Source of the DNA: Atherix ibis
Lineage: Eukaryota; Arthropoda; Insecta; Diptera; Athericidae
Assembly: GCA_958298945.1 (NCBI GenBank)
Contig: OY282610.1
Location: 47,065,667-47,129,666 of the forward strand
Length of the DNA stretch: 64,000 bases
Reading direction: 5' to 3'
Translations under genes and position numbers: made by a program
Shown: one piece after another, positions 62,096 through 64,000 of the stretch
How positions within the stretch are numbered: the first letter of the stretch is position 1
Layout: the number at the start of each line of letters is the position of its first letter
The notes under the pieces: generated by a model
Told to the model about the DNA's origin: nothing
The model's input: only the letters and a program-made list of their open reading frames with translations
Databases searched by the model: none

Positions 62096-63361
62096 CGAGG
62101 GTCATTCAACAAGTACTTAGCCTACAAAAGAAAAACGAAAATTTTGGAAAGGTGGCAATATATTTTTCCACATAATCTCCTTCAAGCTCGATACACTTGG
62201 CCCAGTGATGCTCTAACTTTTTTAACCCGTCCAAAAAATACATTTTCTCGAGGGAAGCAAAATAGGCCTCCGTGGCGACGATGACCTCCTCGTTCGACCC
62301 AAATCTATTCCCGGCGAGTGATTTTTTCAGGTTTGGAAACAAAAAGTAGTCACAGGGGGCCAAATCTGGAGAGTACGGTGGATGGGGCAGCAATTCGTAG
62401 CGCAATTCGACCAATTTGGCCATGGCGACGGCGGAGGTGTGCAAAAGCACAAGACTTTTTTCTTCGCAAAGCGGGGCCGCTTTTTCTTCAATTCTCGACC
62501 CAATAAGTCAGCATAGTAGCGCCCCGTGATTGTTTTATCCTTCTCGAGGTAATCGATGTGGATCACACCTTGTGAATCCCAGAAAACGGTGGCCATCACC
62601 TTTCCGGCCGATCGAACAGTCTTCGCCTTCTTCGGAGCACATTCGCCAGGTGAAGTCCACTGTTTCGACTGTTCCTTGTTCTCTGGTGTGTACCAGTGAA
62701 TCCATGTTTCGTCGACGGTCACGAAACGACGCAAGAACTCCGCTGGATTACGCTGAAACAGCGCCAAACACGTCGCCGATGTGGTCTCACGGTTGCGCTT
62801 GTTTTCCGGTGTGAGCAAACGCGGCACCCATCGCGCCGACAGCTTTCTCATGCCCAGTTCTTCGTGTAGAATATGATGCACCGTTCCTGCTGCGATACCC
62901 ACAGTCTCAACTATCTCGTGAACCTTTAATCGACGGTCTGCCAACACGAGATCGTAGACTTTTTAACGTATTCCTCCGTAGCAGCCGTTTTCGGGGCACC
63001 TGGGCGTGGCTCATCAAAAACCGACGTGTGGCCACGAACAAACTCGTTGAACCAATTCTGGACAGTCGCCATCGAAGGAGAAGAGTCACCATACACAGCA
63101 TCCAAGCGATCTTTGATTTCGCTGCGCGTTTTCCCTTCCAAAAATAAGAATCTAATCACCGAACGATATTGTTCTTTTTCCATTTTTGTGCAACCGACCG
63201 ACACGCTCGCTTTCAAAGGCTCTCAAAACAAAACTAATAAAGCGAATCGACTGAAACTTTGACAGTAGACTACTAAAATAATGTACTACACGATGGTAAA
63301 TTTCTTTTGTGACAGCAGTTCCATCGGGCGGTGAGGTTAAGTACTTGTTGAATGACCCTCG
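62096..63361 (-). mobile_element. Mariner element with TA target duplication
   Basis: 1266 bp, bounded by TA at 62094-62095 and 63362-63363. Inverted ends: cgagggtcattcaacaagta from 62096 and the same string read on the other strand from 63361. The exact match of these ends over 24 bases means the insertion is comparatively young. It is related to the mariner at 21779-23057 by its ends and by its protein. Confidence 0.95.
62106..63183 (-). pseudogene. Mariner transposase with a lost second Asp
   Basis: Starts MEKEQYRSVIRFLFLEGKTR at 63183, with helix-turn-helix regions (MATVQNWFNEFVRG and LKVHEIVETVGIAAGTVHHI), SARWVPRLLTPEN, the first catalytic Asp in VTVDETWIHWY, and DSQGVIHIDYLEKDKTITG. 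The third is in PPYSPDLAPCDYFLF and the tail is GDYVEKYIATF. A one-base loss at about 62960 (after ATEEYVKK) shifts the frame. Near 62440 a deletion between KKVL and HTSAVAMAKLVELRYEL removes the HDN-type second catalytic Asp and shifts the frame again. Three frames are therefore needed to read it. Its ends remain intact, so it could in principle be moved by a related transposase made elsewhere (inference). Confidence 0.93.
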
Positions 63362-63363
63362 TA

Positions 63364-64000
63364 TTCATCTAGTTTGCACTAATCTTTAGTTCTAATCCAG
63401 CCAGCGAAATAGTAGGAATACTTTCACCTATTGGCAAATAATCTGAGTTATATTTTCGTTTAAAAAGCTTCAGTATTAATAGTACTTAAAACAGACATAA
63501 ATTTATTCGAAACGAAAATAAATTTCAGTTTTCCTAATCATGATTTTAACAACGAACTACTCAAAAACAAAATTACCTCTCCGACACTGTTAAAAATTCA
63601 AGACGTCCGTTTCACAGAATGCCAGACAAAACTTAAATTACATCAAAAGCGTGACTTTGTTAGTATCTCATCTAGTCAACTATCAGCAGTCTATCCTGAA
63701 AGATCCTTTCTTAAAAATCCGTATTGGGCACATAAGCTCTTTATGCCAATTTTGTGTTCTTGTTAAATAGGGTTCCTACCATAGTGGAGCCGCTAGATGC
63801 TATAAATTCATTTTCCGGCTCTCATTTGAACCTGAATAAACATACTACCATACTTTATAAAATTTCACAAATTCTAAACCTACTAACACAAGGGACCAGT
63901 TTTTCTTAGGAAAATAATAACTCTCTATCCATACCAAATATGAAATAATCGCATGGTCCTACTACTATAAAGTCAATCTTGGCTGATGGCCAAAGAACCT
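63364..64000. other. Unassigned intron sequence at the window end
   Basis: Less AT-rich than typical intron here, with a segment near 63590-63740 of mixed composition. No ORF, domain or terminal repeat was recognised; a cgctagatgctat string at 63790 resembles the gatagatggcg-type motif seen elsewhere. Confidence 0.5.

Larger units (their letters stand above)
46591..64000 (+). other. cac: 3' part of the window: long cac intron with many transposon relics
   Basis: No IV S4 or later channel sequence is seen, so the intron runs off the window. Elements: a Gypsy-type pol remnant (47200-49130), a LINE piece (49433-50160), a mariner scrap (50300-50880), a rosa-like element (51233-52498), a Tc1-like element with nested insertions (56795-61376) and a mariner (62096-63361). 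Segments 52.5-56.8 kb and 61.4-62.1 kb are AT-rich with microsatellites. The final 63.4-64.0 kb is more complex but matches nothing I recognise. Confidence 0.7.

Noticed and set aside
46591..64000. Looked for the IV S4 exon (RLFRAARLIKLLRQ type)
   Set aside because: No frame on the + strand gives the regularly spaced Arg/Lys pattern, so the exon is taken to lie beyond the window.

Overview
This is nuclear DNA from an insect, most likely a higher (schizophoran) fly. It is very AT-rich, has long introns, and holds only one recognisable host gene. All host exons lie on the + strand and encode part of a voltage-gated calcium channel alpha1 subunit of the CaV2 type, very similar to Drosophila cacophony (cac). 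The species cannot be named from the window alone.

The window starts and ends inside the gene. Eight constitutive-looking or alternative exons are well supported by splice sites, codon phase and protein similarity. They cover domain II S6 and the II-III linker (7641-7985), domain III S1-S3 (8926-9228), III S4-S5 (9322-9582), the III pore loop (11856-11999), III S6 plus the start of the III-IV linker (12110-12311), the III-IV linker and IV S1 (14485-14649), and IV S2-S3 linker/IV S3 (45167-45250). Between the last two lie two alternative versions of IV S1-S2 loop/IV S2 (32205-32315 and 38108-38218). A probable 21-nt microexon in the IV S3-S4 loop lies at 46570-46590. With one of the two alternative exons chosen, the exons join in a single open frame of 538 codons. 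Earlier exons (domains I and II S1-S5) and later ones (IV S4 onward, C-terminus) are outside the window.

Everything else is intron. The introns hold a collection of broken transposable elements: at least nine Tc1/mariner-type DNA elements (three of a DD41D 'rosa'-like kind, two mariners with clear ends, several older mariner pieces and a Tc1-like element with nested insertions), one pogo/Tigger-type element, about five pieces of non-LTR retrotransposons (jockey-like, R1-like and others), and a Ty3/Gypsy-type pol remnant with a polypurine tract and LTR edge. None looks able to code for an intact protein. About 13 of 17 run antisense to cac.

Regions 1-7640, 17.1-21.7 kb, 23.1-25.8 kb, 30.0-39.9 kb, 41.6-47.1 kb and 52.5-56.8 kb are AT-rich intron with homopolymer runs, microsatellites, old direct duplications and a few strong hairpins (a perfect 30-bp stem at 40001-40068 is the best). 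The two alternative exons sit inside long element-free blocks. I saw no tRNA, rRNA, CRISPR array or bacterial-type system. The most interesting biology is the alternative-exon architecture of the channel gene, not a new multi-gene system.
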